A stretch of DNA of 64,000 nt from Collimonas fungivorans Ter331. GTDB lineage: Bacteria > Pseudomonadota > Gammaproteobacteria > Burkholderiales > Burkholderiaceae_D. The notes beneath the pieces are model-generated. The model was not told where the DNA came from. It saw nothing but the letters and a program-made list of their open reading frames with translations, and ran no database searches. The stretch lies in contig NC_015856.1 in NCBI RefSeq assembly GCF_000221045.1, positions 310,001 to 374,000 of the forward strand, written 5' to 3'. Shown one piece after another: positions 29,131 through 37,673 of this stretch. A program made the position numbers and the translations under genes. Every line of letters begins with the position of its first letter. Positions within the stretch are counted from its first letter, which is position 1.

Positions 29131-31677
29131 TTAACGTGGCGCAGGCTCCGTCCGCGGCGGCGCGTTCTTCACATAGCTGTCGAACCAGCGCAGCATTTCA
29201 TACACCAGCTGCTCGTTCGATTCCATCGCCGCGTACCAGTGCGGTTCATGCGGCAGCAACACCAGGCGCGTAGTGCCGCCGTTGCCGCGGATCGCCTCGT
29301 ACAGCTTGCTGGCTTGCAGCGGCGTGGTGCCCGGATTGGCGTCGTCCGCGCCATGCACGATGAGGATAGGCGTCTTCATCTTGTCGGCGAAGAAGAATGG
29401 CGACACCTTCAGGTAGACATCCTGCGCTTCCCATACCGAGCGCTGCTCGCTCTGGAAACCGAACGGCGTCAGCGTCTTGTTATAAGAGCCGCTGGTGGCG
29501 ACGCCGGCCCGGAACAGGTCGGAGTGGGCCAGCAGGTTGGCTGTCATCAGCGCGCCATGGCTGTGTCCGGTGACGCCGATGCGGTCGGGATCGGCCACGC
29601 CCAGCCGCACCGATTCGTCAACCGCGGCCTTGGCGTCCGCCACCAGCTGCTCCATGTAGGTGTCGTAGGCTTTTTTCGGATCGCCGACGATCGGGAACGC
29701 CGCGTTATCGATGATGGCGTAGCCGGCAAGCAGCAGCAGCCGGTACTGCCGCAGCCTAGTGAAGGTTTCTTGCGAGCCCGTGGTCTGGCCGGCCTTCGAG
29801 GCATCGGCGTAATCGAGCGGGTAGGCATACAGGATAGTTGGCACGCGTGTGCCTTCCTGGTAGCCGGGCGGGGTGTACAAGGTGAACGACAAATCGAGGC
29901 CGTCCGCGCGCTTGTATTTGACCAGGCGTTTCTTGATTTCCCGCACCACTGGCGTCGGATCGGGGATGCGGGTAACGGCGGCGCTGTTCGAAGCAAAGGC
30001 CGCTTCCCCGGCTGCGGCGTCGACCGGAGCGCCGAGGGTGCGCAGAAATGCGTTAGGCGGATCGATCACCGACTGGCGCCAGGTCAGGAAGGTATGCGCA
30101 TCGGCTCCGGCGAAGCCCAGGAACTGCTCGTAGGAAGTCTTGTCGCTGCGGAACAGGCGTTCCGATTTCAGCGTCTTCAGGTCGAGCTTGTCAAGGAAAG
30201 GGCGGTCGCCATCCGGCGATGAGCCAACGCCGCTCAGGAAAATCGCATCCCCTTCCTGGCGCAGCACCCAGGAACCGTTCGGCAGCTGGCGCTTCACAGG
30301 AACCCCCGGATTTGCATATTTCTCGTCGGTCGACAGGTCCCACAGCAAGCGCTGCGGCTGCTGCGGATCGTCGAGATTGACCAGGAAACTACGGCGCCAG
30401 TGGCGGTTGCGATCGTATTCGTGCAGCAGCGCCAGGCCAGGCTGCTCGGTCCAGGAGATACCCATATAACGCTGTTCGGTGCGGGTGATTTCCAGCGGCG
30501 CCGAAGTGAACGGCGCCTTCTGCAGCATCAGCTTGTCGCGCGCAGGCACCTTGGTTTTCCAGTCGCCGCCGTCCAGCGCTTCAGCCCAGACCAGCGTCGC
30601 CGGTTCGGTGGCGCGCCAGGCAAAGTCGCGCGGGCCGAGCGGAACGCCGCCGATCGGGACCCGGTCCGCCAATGGCAGCGAGGCGATATGCTGCACCGCT
30701 ATGTTCTGCCGCTTGGCGATATCCCATACTTCCACTTCCTGCGGAAAACGGTCAAAGGTCGTGACGTAGGAATAGGGTTTGCGGATCGAGGTAACCAGCA
30801 GATGCCGCCCATCCGGCGCCGGTCCCAGCGACTCATAGCGGCCCGGCGTGCCGACCGGCGTGACGGTCGCGCCGGCGGCGTCAACCAGCGCCAGCTGCGA
30901 AGCAGCGTAGTAATCGAACAGGTCTTCGTCGTGCTTGTTGTTCAGCGTGTCGCGGTTTTCGTAGGTGCTGCTCTGTCCTTTGCTGCCGTTCGATTCCTGG
31001 ATGCTGGGGCCATCGGGGATGGTCGGCTCAGGCGGCGGTGGACCCATGCGCTGGGGGACCAGCTTGACCAACAGCGTTTTCTGGTCGGGCATCCATTGCA
31101 TCTGGTCTTCCAGCATTGGATTCAGGCGTGCGCCTGGAACCCGGCGTACGGCGCCGCTGCTGGCGTCGCCAATCCAGAGGTCGACCGAGTCCTTGGTGAC
31201 ATTTTCAAAAGCAAAACGTTTACCGTCGGCGCTCCACAGCGGCTTGCCCGGGCAGGCATCTGCGGGCAGCGTTATGTGAGTTTGCGCTCCATCGGCGATA
31301 TGTACCAGGTCAAAGCTCCTGGCGCAGGGAGTGATGCCGTAGCCGCCCGGTGTATCGTGCTTGCTGTGGTTCCCGGGTTCTACGCGCACGCCCGCCAGGC
31401 GCAGGAAAGGCGTCGCCACCCGCGCAATCGACGGATAGTCCTGCCAGGACACCAGCAGCATCCGGTCTCGCGTCGGGCTCACCACCGGCACCGGCGGCGA
31501 TGGCGCACGCATGACGTCCAGGATTGCTTTGGGCGGCTGGTTGTAGCCGGAGGTGGAATTGGGGGCTGGAGCCGCGGCCGGCGATGGTGCGGCTGCGGGC
31601 GCGGCAAGCGTCGTGGTGGCTGCGCCGGCCGCAAGCAGTGAGACCCAGAGACAGGTCAAGGTGGATTTTATTGCCAT
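29131..31677 (-). CDS. Exported S9 family peptidase (prolyl oligopeptidase fold, glutamyl endopeptidase-like)
   Basis: An 848-residue protein with a signal peptide (MAIKSTLTCLWVSLLAAGAA) and an Ala/Pro-rich linker to about residue 45. A beta-propeller of about 500 residues follows (PPKAILDVMRAPSPP, LVSPTRDRMLL-type blades), then a C-terminal alpha/beta hydrolase. The triad is S706 in GHSHGALM, D779 in HGADDANPG and H813 in LPHEPHWYA. The order and the PPKAILDV start resemble the bacterial homologues of the chloroplast glutamyl endopeptidase branch of S9. It probably acts on peptides in the periplasm. GAGGAC precedes the ATG at 31677. It stands alone and converges on the hydrolase gene. Confidence 0.92.
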   Translation of the reverse strand: MAIKSTLTCLWVSLLAAGAATTTLAAPAAAPSPAAAPAPNSTSGYNQPPKAILDVMRAPSPPVPVVSPTRDRMLLVSWQDYPSIARVATPFLRLAGVRVEPGNHSKHDTPGGYGITPCARSFDLVHIADGAQTHITLPADACPGKPLWSADGKRFAFENVTKDSVDLWIGDASSGAVRRVPGARLNPMLEDQMQWMPDQKTLLVKLVPQRMGPPPPEPTIPDGPSIQESNGSKGQSSTYENRDTLNNKHDEDLFDYYAASQLALVDAAGATVTPVGTPGRYESLGPAPDGRHLLVTSIRKPYSYVTTFDRFPQEVEVWDIAKRQNIAVQHIASLPLADRVPIGGVPLGPRDFAWRATEPATLVWAEALDGGDWKTKVPARDKLMLQKAPFTSAPLEITRTEQRYMGISWTEQPGLALLHEYDRNRHWRRSFLVNLDDPQQPQRLLWDLSTDEKYANPGVPVKRQLPNGSWVLRQEGDAIFLSGVGSSPDGDRPFLDKLDLKTLKSERLFRSDKTSYEQFLGFAGADAHTFLTWRQSVIDPPNAFLRTLGAPVDAAAGEAAFASNSAAVTRIPDPTPVVREIKKRLVKYKRADGLDLSFTLYTPPGYQEGTRVPTILYAYPLDYADASKAGQTTGSQETFTRLRQYRLLLLAGYAIIDNAAFPIVGDPKKAYDTYMEQLVADAKAAVDESVRLGVADPDRIGVTGHSHGALMTANLLAHSDLFRAGVATSGSYNKTLTPFGFQSEQRSVWEAQDVYLKVSPFFFADKMKTPILIVHGADDANPGTTPLQASKLYEAIRGNGGTTRLVLLPHEPHWYAAMESNEQLVYEMLRWFDSYVKNAPPRTEPAPR

Positions 31678-31830
31678 TAATGTCCTCAGTTTCGATTCGT
31701 CTGCAGCAAGGGTTTTGTCAGCTTGTGGCCGACCCTACCGATATTGCCATTTGATACTGGAAAAAGGGCCATTTTTCGCCGGTTTTTTTGAACAATTTGC
31801 GCAGTTCAGGATAAACCGCCATTTATGATA

Positions 31831-31847
31831 ATATACGAAACGTATAT
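31831..31847. promoter_or_regulatory. Palindrome ATATACG-AAA-CGTATAT, probable ParD-like operator
   Basis: Perfect 7-bp arms around a 3-bp centre, with a further CCGTATA half-site directly downstream (31850-31856). It sits 24-40 bp before the ParD-like start codon. Ribbon-helix-helix antitoxin relatives usually repress their own promoter through such paired short sites, so autoregulation is likely. Confidence 0.65.
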
Positions 31848-31870
31848 AAACCGTATAAAAGAAAGCAGCC

Positions 31871-32134
31871 ATGGGCATCGTCAAAATTTCCGATCTAATG
31901 CATGACAACCTGCGCACCGCAAGCGATGCGCTGAGCCGATCCATCAATGCCCAGGCTGAACACTGGATGCGCATCGGCATGTTGTCCGAACTGCATCCTG
32001 AGCTGTGCCACGGCGAGATCTGCCAGTTGCTGATGCGCGCCAGGCAGGCCGGCGACGAAAGCCTGGCGTTCTTTACGCAGGAGAGCGCGGCTGCACCTGC
32101 TGTATCGAAGCCAGCGCGAAAGGCCGCGCGGTGA
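31871..32134 (+). CDS. ParD-like antitoxin family protein
   Basis: An 87-residue protein starting MGIVKISDLMHDNLRTAS, followed by SINAQAEHWMRIGMLSELHPELCHGEI. This is the pattern of the ParD-like (ribbon-helix-helix) family: a short beta strand for DNA contact and two helices. The C-terminal 20 residues are Ala/Lys-rich and probably disordered. No ParE-type toxin is encoded. Instead its stop codon overlaps the GTG start of a methionine aminopeptidase gene by four bases. A palindromic operator lies just upstream. It may be an autorepressor of the pair rather than part of a classical toxin-antitoxin module. Confidence 0.85.
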   Translation: MGIVKISDLMHDNLRTASDALSRSINAQAEHWMRIGMLSELHPELCHGEICQLLMRARQAGDESLAFFTQESAAAPAVSKPARKAAR

Positions 32135-32922
32135 GCCGGCCGATCCTGAAGTCGGCGGCCGACATCGCCAAGGCGCGCATCGCCGGCGGCCTGGCTGCCG
32201 ATGTGCTGCGGATGATCGCGGAACATGTGAAACCCGGCGTCAGCACCGAGGAGCTGGACCGCCTGTGCCATGACCACATCGTCCACGTGCAGCAAGCGGT
32301 GCCGGCCAACATCGGCTACCACGGCTTCCCGAAGACGATATGCGTCTCGGTCAACCATGTGGTTTGCCATGGCATCCCGTCGCCGCAGAAGATCTTGAAG
32401 AGGGGCGATATCATCAACATCGACGTGGCTGTCATCGCCGACGGCTGGTTCGGCGACACCAGCCGCATGTACTTTGTCGGCGAGCCCAGCCCGCTGGCGC
32501 GCCGGCTGGTGGAAACGACCTACGAAGCGATGCGGGCCGGCATCCTGCAAGTACGGCCCGGCGCCACGCTGGGAGATGTCGGACATGCCATCCAGACCGT
32601 GGCCCACCGCGAGCGCTTCAGCGTCGTGCGCGAGTACTGCGGACACGGCATCGGCCAGATCTACCACGAAGACTTGCAGGTGCTGCACTATGGTAACCGG
32701 GGCGAAGGCCTGCGCCTGGAGCCCGGCATGGTGTTTACCATCGAACCGATGCTCAATGCCGGCAAGCGTGAAACCAAAGAACTGGCCGACGGCTGGACCG
32801 TGGTCACCCGGGATCACTCCTTGTCTGCACAGTGGGAGCACATGGTTGCGGTGACGGCCGACGGCTTTGAGCTGCTGACGCCCTGGCCGGACGGCACCGG
32901 CTCCTATGCCGCGATCGCCTGA
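32131..32922 (+). CDS. map: Type I methionine aminopeptidase
   Basis: A 263-residue enzyme that removes N-terminal methionine from new proteins. All metal ligands are present: H80, D98, D109, H172, E205 and E236. Each is exactly one position from the E. coli MetAP numbering (79, 97, 108, 171, 204, 235), so this is a complete active-looking enzyme. GTG at 32131 is preferred because it overlaps the ParD-like stop in a GTGA junction and gives the normal N-terminus SRPILKSAADIAKAR. The frame is open to an earlier ATG inside the ParD-like gene. Housekeeping map normally sits beside rpsB; this copy does not, so it is probably a second isozyme controlled by the ParD-like protein. Confidence 0.93.
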   Translation: MSRPILKSAADIAKARIAGGLAADVLRMIAEHVKPGVSTEELDRLCHDHIVHVQQAVPANIGYHGFPKTICVSVNHVVCHGIPSPQKILKRGDIINIDVAVIADGWFGDTSRMYFVGEPSPLARRLVETTYEAMRAGILQVRPGATLGDVGHAIQTVAHRERFSVVREYCGHGIGQIYHEDLQVLHYGNRGEGLRLEPGMVFTIEPMLNAGKRETKELADGWTVVTRDHSLSAQWEHMVAVTADGFELLTPWPDGTGSYAAIA

Positions 32923-32976
32923 GAATTTTTTTCACCCCCGCCACAATATTCCCAATTGTGAAACGTCTTCATTGGT

Positions 32977-33555
32977 ATGAGCCCGCCGAACAGCCCGCAG
33001 CCGATGAACGACCAGGACCGAGACATCACTGCGACCGTCTTGCGCGAGCGCGCCAGGCTCGGGAATTTTATCCTGCGCCGGGTGCGCGACCAGGACGAAG
33101 CGGACGACATCCTGCAGGATGTATTCCAGGAATTCGTCCAGGCCTATCGCCTTCCCGCTCCGATCGAACAAGCGAGTGCGTGGCTGTTCCGTGTTGCGCG
33201 CAATCGCATCATTGACCGCTTCCGCAAGAAGAAAGAACTGTCGGTAAACGAGACGAGCGACGATCCGGACGACCCGGACGGCGAGTACCGGCTCGACCTT
33301 GTGCTGCCGGCGCCCGACGGTCCGGAGGCTGTGCACGCCAGGTCGGCATTGCTGGCGGAACTGCAGCAAGCCCTCGATGCACTGCCGGCAAACCAGCGCG
33401 ATGTGTTCATCGGGCACGAACTCGAAGGACTCAGTTTCAAGGAAATGGCCTCGCAAAGCGGTGTCGCCGTAAACACCCTGTTGGCGCGCAAGCGCTACGC
33501 GGTGCTGTATCTGCGTACTCGCCTGCAGACGATTTATGACGAATTTGACATGTAA
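32977..33555 (+). CDS. ECF-type RNA polymerase sigma factor
   Basis: A 192-residue sigma-70 family protein. Region 2 is at about residues 22-80 (RDQDEADDILQDVFQEFVQAY, SAWLFRVARNRIIDRFRKKKE). An acidic linker follows (NETSDDPDDPDGEYRLD), then region 4 from about 125 (LPANQRDVFIGHELEGLSFKEMASQSGVAVNTLLARKRYAV). It is the first gene of a four-gene unit with a small membrane protein, a ferredoxin and an MFS transporter. No recognisable zinc-containing anti-sigma gene follows; the 99-residue membrane protein next to it is the only candidate. Start choice between ATG 32977 and ATG 33004 is open because neither has a clear ribosome binding site. Confidence 0.88.
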   Translation: MSPPNSPQPMNDQDRDITATVLRERARLGNFILRRVRDQDEADDILQDVFQEFVQAYRLPAPIEQASAWLFRVARNRIIDRFRKKKELSVNETSDDPDDPDGEYRLDLVLPAPDGPEAVHARSALLAELQQALDALPANQRDVFIGHELEGLSFKEMASQSGVAVNTLLARKRYAVLYLRTRLQTIYDEFDM

Positions 33556-33578
33556 GTTATTGAGTAAGGAGCAGAAAG

Positions 33579-33878
33579 ATGAAAACGAGATTTCTCTGGA
33601 AATTGCTAATGATGCTGGCGGTCGCCGCCGTGCTTGGCGCCGCTGTCATGGTGTTATGGAACCTGGTAATGCCCGGGTTGTTCGCCGGCAGCCGCCCGAT
33701 TGATTATTGGCATGCGCTAGGTTTGCTGGTGCTCAGCCGGATCCTGTTCGGTGGATTCCGCGGCCACGGCGGGTGGCATGGCCGCCGGCGCTGGCAAAAA
33801 TGGCAAGCCATGACGGCGGAAGAGCGCGAACAGTTCCGCAAAGACCGCTCGGCGTTTTGCCGGAAAAGCGAAGAATGA
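33579..33878 (+). CDS. Small membrane protein in the sigma-factor operon, function unknown
   Basis: A 99-residue protein with two hydrophobic segments (about residues 8-30, WKLLMMLAVAAVLGAAVMVLW, and 40-60, IDYWHALGLLVLSRILFGGF). A Gly/His/Arg-rich stretch (GHGGWHGRRRWQKW) and a charged tail (MTAEEREQFRKDRSAFCRK) follow. AAGGAG precedes the ATG. It lies 23 bp after the sigma gene and its stop overlaps the ferredoxin start as ATGA. Similar small proteins accompany ECF sigma genes in Burkholderiales; it could sense or anchor the sigma factor, but it has no known anti-sigma motif. A cytoplasmic basic and His-rich tail may bind metal; that is inference. Confidence 0.8.
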   Translation: MKTRFLWKLLMMLAVAAVLGAAVMVLWNLVMPGLFAGSRPIDYWHALGLLVLSRILFGGFRGHGGWHGRRRWQKWQAMTAEEREQFRKDRSAFCRKSEE

Positions 33879-34183
33879 GCGCGGCTGAAACCGCGGCCGC
33901 CTGCAAGCAGGAACCGGGGATCATCATCCCGGTTGTCAGCCTGAAACGCTGCGAAGGCAAGGGCGATTGCGTCGAGGTCTGTCCGGAAAACGTGTTCCAG
34001 ATCCGGCGTATCGACGACAGCGATTATCGAAACCTTGGTACATTACAGAAATTCAAATTACGCGTGCACGGCATGAAAGTCGCTTACACGCCAAACGCCG
34101 ATGCGTGCCGTGCATGTGGTTTATGCGTCAGCGCGTGTCCCGAACATGCCATCACCCTTCAACGTGCCCCAGCCAGCATATGA
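33875..34183 (+). CDS. Ferredoxin-like iron-sulfur protein
   Basis: A 102-residue electron carrier with two cluster motifs. The first is C26-x5-C32-x3-C36-P (CEGKGDCVEVCP) and the second is C78-x2-C81-x2-C84-x3-C88-P (CRACGLCVSACP). The first lacks one cysteine of the usual CxxCxxC order, so it may hold a 3Fe-4S cluster or share ligands; the second is a canonical 4Fe-4S motif. A 40-residue insert separates them. The ATG overlaps the upstream stop (ATGA), and the stop overlaps the next gene's start in the same way, so all three are translationally coupled. No obvious redox partner enzyme is adjacent. Confidence 0.88.
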   Translation: MSAAETAAACKQEPGIIIPVVSLKRCEGKGDCVEVCPENVFQIRRIDDSDYRNLGTLQKFKLRVHGMKVAYTPNADACRACGLCVSACPEHAITLQRAPASI

Positions 34184-35436
34184 CGCCAGCCAACACCTCG
34201 CAGCCTTTGCAGTTTTCCCGTTACCAGAAATTTGTGGTCGGCATGCTGGCATTCCTGCAGTTCGCCGTCATCCTCGATTTCATGCTGATGTCGCCGCTGG
34301 GCGCCGTGATCATGCCGGCGCTGGCCATCGGTCCGAAGCAGTTCGGGCTGGTGGTCTCCGCCTATGCGTTCAGCGCCGGCCTGTCGGGATTGCTGACGGC
34401 GGGTTTCGCCGACCGTTTCGACCGCAAGAAGCTCCTGCTGTTCTTCTATACCGGCTTCATCCTCGGAACATTGTGGTGCGGTCTGGCGCAAAGCTTCGAG
34501 AGCCTGCTGCTGGCGCGCATCGTCACAGGTTTGTTCGGCGGCGTCATCGGTTCGGTGGTGCTGGCCATCTCGACCGACCTGTTCCCGCTGCAGATGCGCG
34601 GCCGCGTGATGGGCCTGATCCAGACCGCATTCGCCGCAAGCCAGGTGCTGGGCATCCCGATCGGGCTGTACCTGTCCAACCGCTGGGACTGGCATGTACC
34701 GTTCATGGCGATGGCCGCCCTCGGCGTGGTCGGCGGACTGTTCGTGACCTGGCGCATGCAGCCGGTCACCGCCCACCTTGCAGCGCCTCAGGAACATAGC
34801 CCGTGGATGCACCTGTTTCATACGGTCACCGAGCCGCGCTACCTGATGGCTTTCGCAACCACGGCATTGCTGACCACCGGCGGCTTCATGCTGATGCCCT
34901 TCAGCAGCGCGTATGCGGTGAGCAACCTGGGCATCGACCTGCACAGCCTGCCCACGGTCTACCTGGTCACGGGACTGTGCACCATCTTCTTCGGCCCCAT
35001 GATCGGCAAGGCCGCCGATACATTCGGTAAATTTCGGGTGTTCATACTCGGCACCGCGCTGTCTATCCTCATGGTGCTGATCTACACGCACCTCGGACCG
35101 ACCTCCCTGCCTTTGCTTATCGTCGTCAATGCCTTCATGTTCGTCGGGATCTTCTCGCGCATGATTCCGTTCCAGGCACTGGTATCGTCGGTGCCGGCAA
35201 CTACCCAGCGCGGCTCCTTCAACGCCATCAGCGCGTCGATCCAGCAGCTGTCGGGCGGCATCGCCTCCGTCGTCGCCGGCCACATCGTCACGCTCGGGGC
35301 GGATGGCAAGTTGCAGCATTTCGACACGGTCGGCTACGTGGTGGTCGGCACATCGCTGGTGGCGCTGATGCTGCTGTGGCGCCTGCAGCGCAGCCCGGGG
35401 AATGGGCCGACGCCGCAGCCGGCGGCCGTCCTTTGA
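34180..35436 (+). CDS. MFS transporter (DHA1-type efflux family)
   Basis: A 418-residue permease with about 12 helices. Landmarks are FLQFAVILDFMLMSPLGAVIMPAL in helix 1, the loop 2-3 motif TAGFADRFDRKKLLLFF and helix 5 LIQTAFAASQVLGIPIGLYLSNR, which fits the DHA1 drug-proton antiporter motif C region. The ATG at 34180 overlaps the ferredoxin stop. As the last gene of the sigma operon it may export a stress-generated compound; the substrate is unknown. Confidence 0.88.
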   Translation: MTPANTSQPLQFSRYQKFVVGMLAFLQFAVILDFMLMSPLGAVIMPALAIGPKQFGLVVSAYAFSAGLSGLLTAGFADRFDRKKLLLFFYTGFILGTLWCGLAQSFESLLLARIVTGLFGGVIGSVVLAISTDLFPLQMRGRVMGLIQTAFAASQVLGIPIGLYLSNRWDWHVPFMAMAALGVVGGLFVTWRMQPVTAHLAAPQEHSPWMHLFHTVTEPRYLMAFATTALLTTGGFMLMPFSSAYAVSNLGIDLHSLPTVYLVTGLCTIFFGPMIGKAADTFGKFRVFILGTALSILMVLIYTHLGPTSLPLLIVVNAFMFVGIFSRMIPFQALVSSVPATTQRGSFNAISASIQQLSGGIASVVAGHIVTLGADGKLQHFDTVGYVVVGTSLVALMLLWRLQRSPGNGPTPQPAAVL

Positions 35437-35534
35437 TATATCAATTGTTTTAACCACAGACCGATATATTGATGCGCCCAATTTTTCCTGGCCAATTCCT
35501 TGCGGCGACCTAGATCGACAGTATGCGCAGCGAA

Positions 35535-36338
35535 CTATTGTCCGCCGCGCGCCTCCGCAAGCGCAATGGTCAAGTGCTGCACTTTCTTTTTCAGCTGATG
35601 GCGTTCCTGGGTGAGTTCAACCACCTGCTGCAGCAGGCGGTGGATCTCGATCTGTTCGGGCGTGGCGTCGTCCGGCGGCGGGTCTTGTTCGGGCTTGGGC
35701 GGCAGCCGGGCTTCGCGTACCTGCCTTGCCGCCTGGCGCAGTTCCTTCTTGCCGCCGGCAACCGCCGCTACCTGCTTCTCGCTGGGCAAGGACGCTACGG
35801 CAGCCGCGGCATTGATGGAAATCAGGCCCGACTTTACCGCGCCCACCAGTTCAGGCGCGGCCGTTTTCTGGATTCTCTCGATTTGTCCCAGTGTCGCGCT
35901 GCTCACCCGCGCGGTGCGCGCAACGGCTTCGCGGGTCCATGGCGGTTCGCCGCTGGACTGGGCGGAGGCGTCGGTTCCGGCCGGCTTCGCGGCCGATTGC
36001 TGGGCCTGCTCCTGGCGCGCCGCTACGATTTCTTTCTTGCGCAGCGCAAGCACGCCGCGCTGGAAATCCGATACGCTGCGCCGCCCGAGGTGATTGTCGA
36101 TCATCCACAGGTGCACGTCTTCGATCGATTGAAACGTATGGTTCTGCATGGTGTTGAACGGAATCTCGTGTTTCTGGCAGATACCGTAGCGGTTGTGCCC
36201 GTCCACCAGGAGATCGCCCCACAGCACTAGCGCATCGCGGCAGCCTTCGGCCAGCAGGCTGCGTTCCAGCGCAGCGAATTCGTCTTCGGTCAACGGATCG
36301 ATGTAGGCGCGGAGGTCTTCGTTGATAATGATGGTCAT
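35535..36338 (-). CDS. ParB/Spo0J-like nuclease-fold protein without ParA
   Basis: A 267-residue protein. The N-terminal ~95 residues form a ParB/sulfiredoxin-like domain with LVDGHNRYGICQKHEIPF (ParB box region) and DVHLWMIDNHLGRRSVSDFQRG. A helix-turn-helix follows (WTREAVARTARVSSATLGQIERI, about 133-155). A charged Pro-rich linker leads to a C-terminal coiled coil (IHRLLQQVVELTQERHQLKKKVQHL). Chromosomal ParB is normally longer and next to parA; this gene stands alone and convergent with the MFS gene. It resembles the orphan ParB-domain regulators found on genomic islands. It may act as a DNA-binding regulator; CTP-switch activity cannot be judged. Confidence 0.8.
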   Translation of the reverse strand: MTIIINEDLRAYIDPLTEDEFAALERSLLAEGCRDALVLWGDLLVDGHNRYGICQKHEIPFNTMQNHTFQSIEDVHLWMIDNHLGRRSVSDFQRGVLALRKKEIVAARQEQAQQSAAKPAGTDASAQSSGEPPWTREAVARTARVSSATLGQIERIQKTAAPELVGAVKSGLISINAAAAVASLPSEKQVAAVAGGKKELRQAARQVREARLPPKPEQDPPPDDATPEQIEIHRLLQQVVELTQERHQLKKKVQHLTIALAEARGGQ

Positions 36339-36550
36339 GGCTCAGGAAAAATAAAATGATAGCGTGGTAGTGTACGTCAACGGCAGTCCGTTCCATTCCA
36401 GGCTATTGGATGGACTGGATCGGATTTTACCTCGCGCCATGGCATGTTTATTGCCTAAGTTTATTGTTTAAATAATGTGGCATATCCGCTGATTCCGGTG
36501 CAGCAAGCATCGGGATGGCCTTAGATAAACATCTTCGTACGGGTGACCTG

Positions 36551-37345
36551 ATGAGATTTGCAAAACTGTTGCTGCTGTGCCTCGCCCTGTGCTTCATGGC
36601 AGTGCAAAATGCGCAGGCCGATGCGCTGGCTGACATCCAGAAGCGCGGCGTCCTGCGCATCGCCGTGCCGCAGGATTTTGCGCCGTTCGGGTCGGTCACC
36701 TCGGACATGAAGCTGCAGGGACTGGATATCGACGTTGCAACGCTGATCGCCAAGAACATGGGATTGAAACTGGAGCTGGTGCCGGTCACGAGCGCCAACC
36801 GCATCGCCTATCTGCAAACACGCAAGGCCGACCTGGCGATTTCCACATTGGGCAAGAATGCCGAACGGGAAAAAGTCATCGCCTTTTCGCAGCCATATTC
36901 CCCCTATAACAACAGCGTCTTCGGTCCCGCCAGTCTGAAAGTCTCTGGCCCCGCGGACTTGGCTGGAAAAACCATCGGCGTCGCCCGCGGCACGTTCCAG
37001 GACAGCCAGCTGACCGAAACCGCGCCGCCCAGCGCCGTGATCAAGCGCTATGAGGATAACAACGGCATGATCGCTGCCTACCTGGCGGGCCAGGTGCAGC
37101 TGGTCGGCACCGGCGATTTTGTTGCCGTTGCGCTGGCGGGGAAAGCGGCCAGCAACAAACCGCAAATGAAATACATCATCCAGGAATCGGCCTGTTATGT
37201 CGGCCTGCTCAAGGAAGAGCCGGCGCTGATGGCAAAGGTGAACGCAGCGCTGAGCCAGGCAAAGAAGAGCAATGAATTGAACGCGATCGTGCAAAAATGG
37301 CTGAACGTGCCGCTGCCTGGGAAAATGGCAGTTCAGTTTGAATAG
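36551..37345 (+). CDS. Periplasmic amino-acid-type ABC substrate-binding protein (orphan)
   Basis: A 264-residue solute-binding protein of the type 3 (polar amino acid) family. The signal peptide is MRFAKLLLLCLALCFMAVQNAQA. Family blocks are RGVLRIAVPQDFAPFG, GLDIDVATLIAKNMG, RKADLAISTLGKNAEREKVIAFSQPY and KTIGVARGTFQD. The start at 36551 follows GGGTGACC and gives a proper signal peptide; a start at 36515 would bury it. No permease or ATPase gene is nearby, so it must work with components elsewhere or act as a sensor input. A KTSC-domain gene follows 20 bp later and may be co-transcribed. Confidence 0.9.
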   Translation: MRFAKLLLLCLALCFMAVQNAQADALADIQKRGVLRIAVPQDFAPFGSVTSDMKLQGLDIDVATLIAKNMGLKLELVPVTSANRIAYLQTRKADLAISTLGKNAEREKVIAFSQPYSPYNNSVFGPASLKVSGPADLAGKTIGVARGTFQDSQLTETAPPSAVIKRYEDNNGMIAAYLAGQVQLVGTGDFVAVALAGKAASNKPQMKYIIQESACYVGLLKEEPALMAKVNAALSQAKKSNELNAIVQKWLNVPLPGKMAVQFE

Positions 37346-37364
37346 AAATACATAGGGGGCTGTC

Positions 37365-37646
37365 ATGGAGATGAAGCGGATCAATGTCGGAAAATTGCGC
37401 GCCATCGGATATGAGCCGCGCGAGCGTACGCTGCGGGTCGAGCTCGACGATGGCAGCGTCATAGATTATTCAGGTGTCGGCAATGAAGTCTGGCGGCGGT
37501 TGTCGACCTCGGGTGCGGCTTGGAGCTATTACCGCGACAACATAGAAGAAGAATTTACAGGCCGGCGAGGTGTCGCGCGGACCCAAAAGAAACCTAATCC
37601 ACTTGATGAACTGTTCAAGGCTGCGGGCGATGATGCAGAATCTTGA
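37365..37646 (+). CDS. KTSC domain-containing protein
   Basis: A 93-residue protein with the KTSC pattern: RINVGKLRAIGYEPRERTLRVELDDGSVIDYSGVGNEVWRRL, then aromatic WSYYRDNI and a basic tail. The domain is small, named for its fusion to lysyl-tRNA synthetase C-termini, and its function is not established. AGGGGG precedes the ATG. It lies 20 bp after the binding-protein gene, and a very strong hairpin follows its stop. Confidence 0.85.
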   Translation: MEMKRINVGKLRAIGYEPRERTLRVELDDGSVIDYSGVGNEVWRRLSTSGAAWSYYRDNIEEEFTGRRGVARTQKKPNPLDELFKAAGDDAES

Positions 37647-37673
37647 GCGCCAGGCGGCGCCCATGACAAGCGA

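Noticed and set aside
34159-35481. Minus-strand frame of 440 codons opposite the MFS gene
   Set aside because: His/Gln/Asp-rich shadow of a membrane protein gene; no family resemblance.
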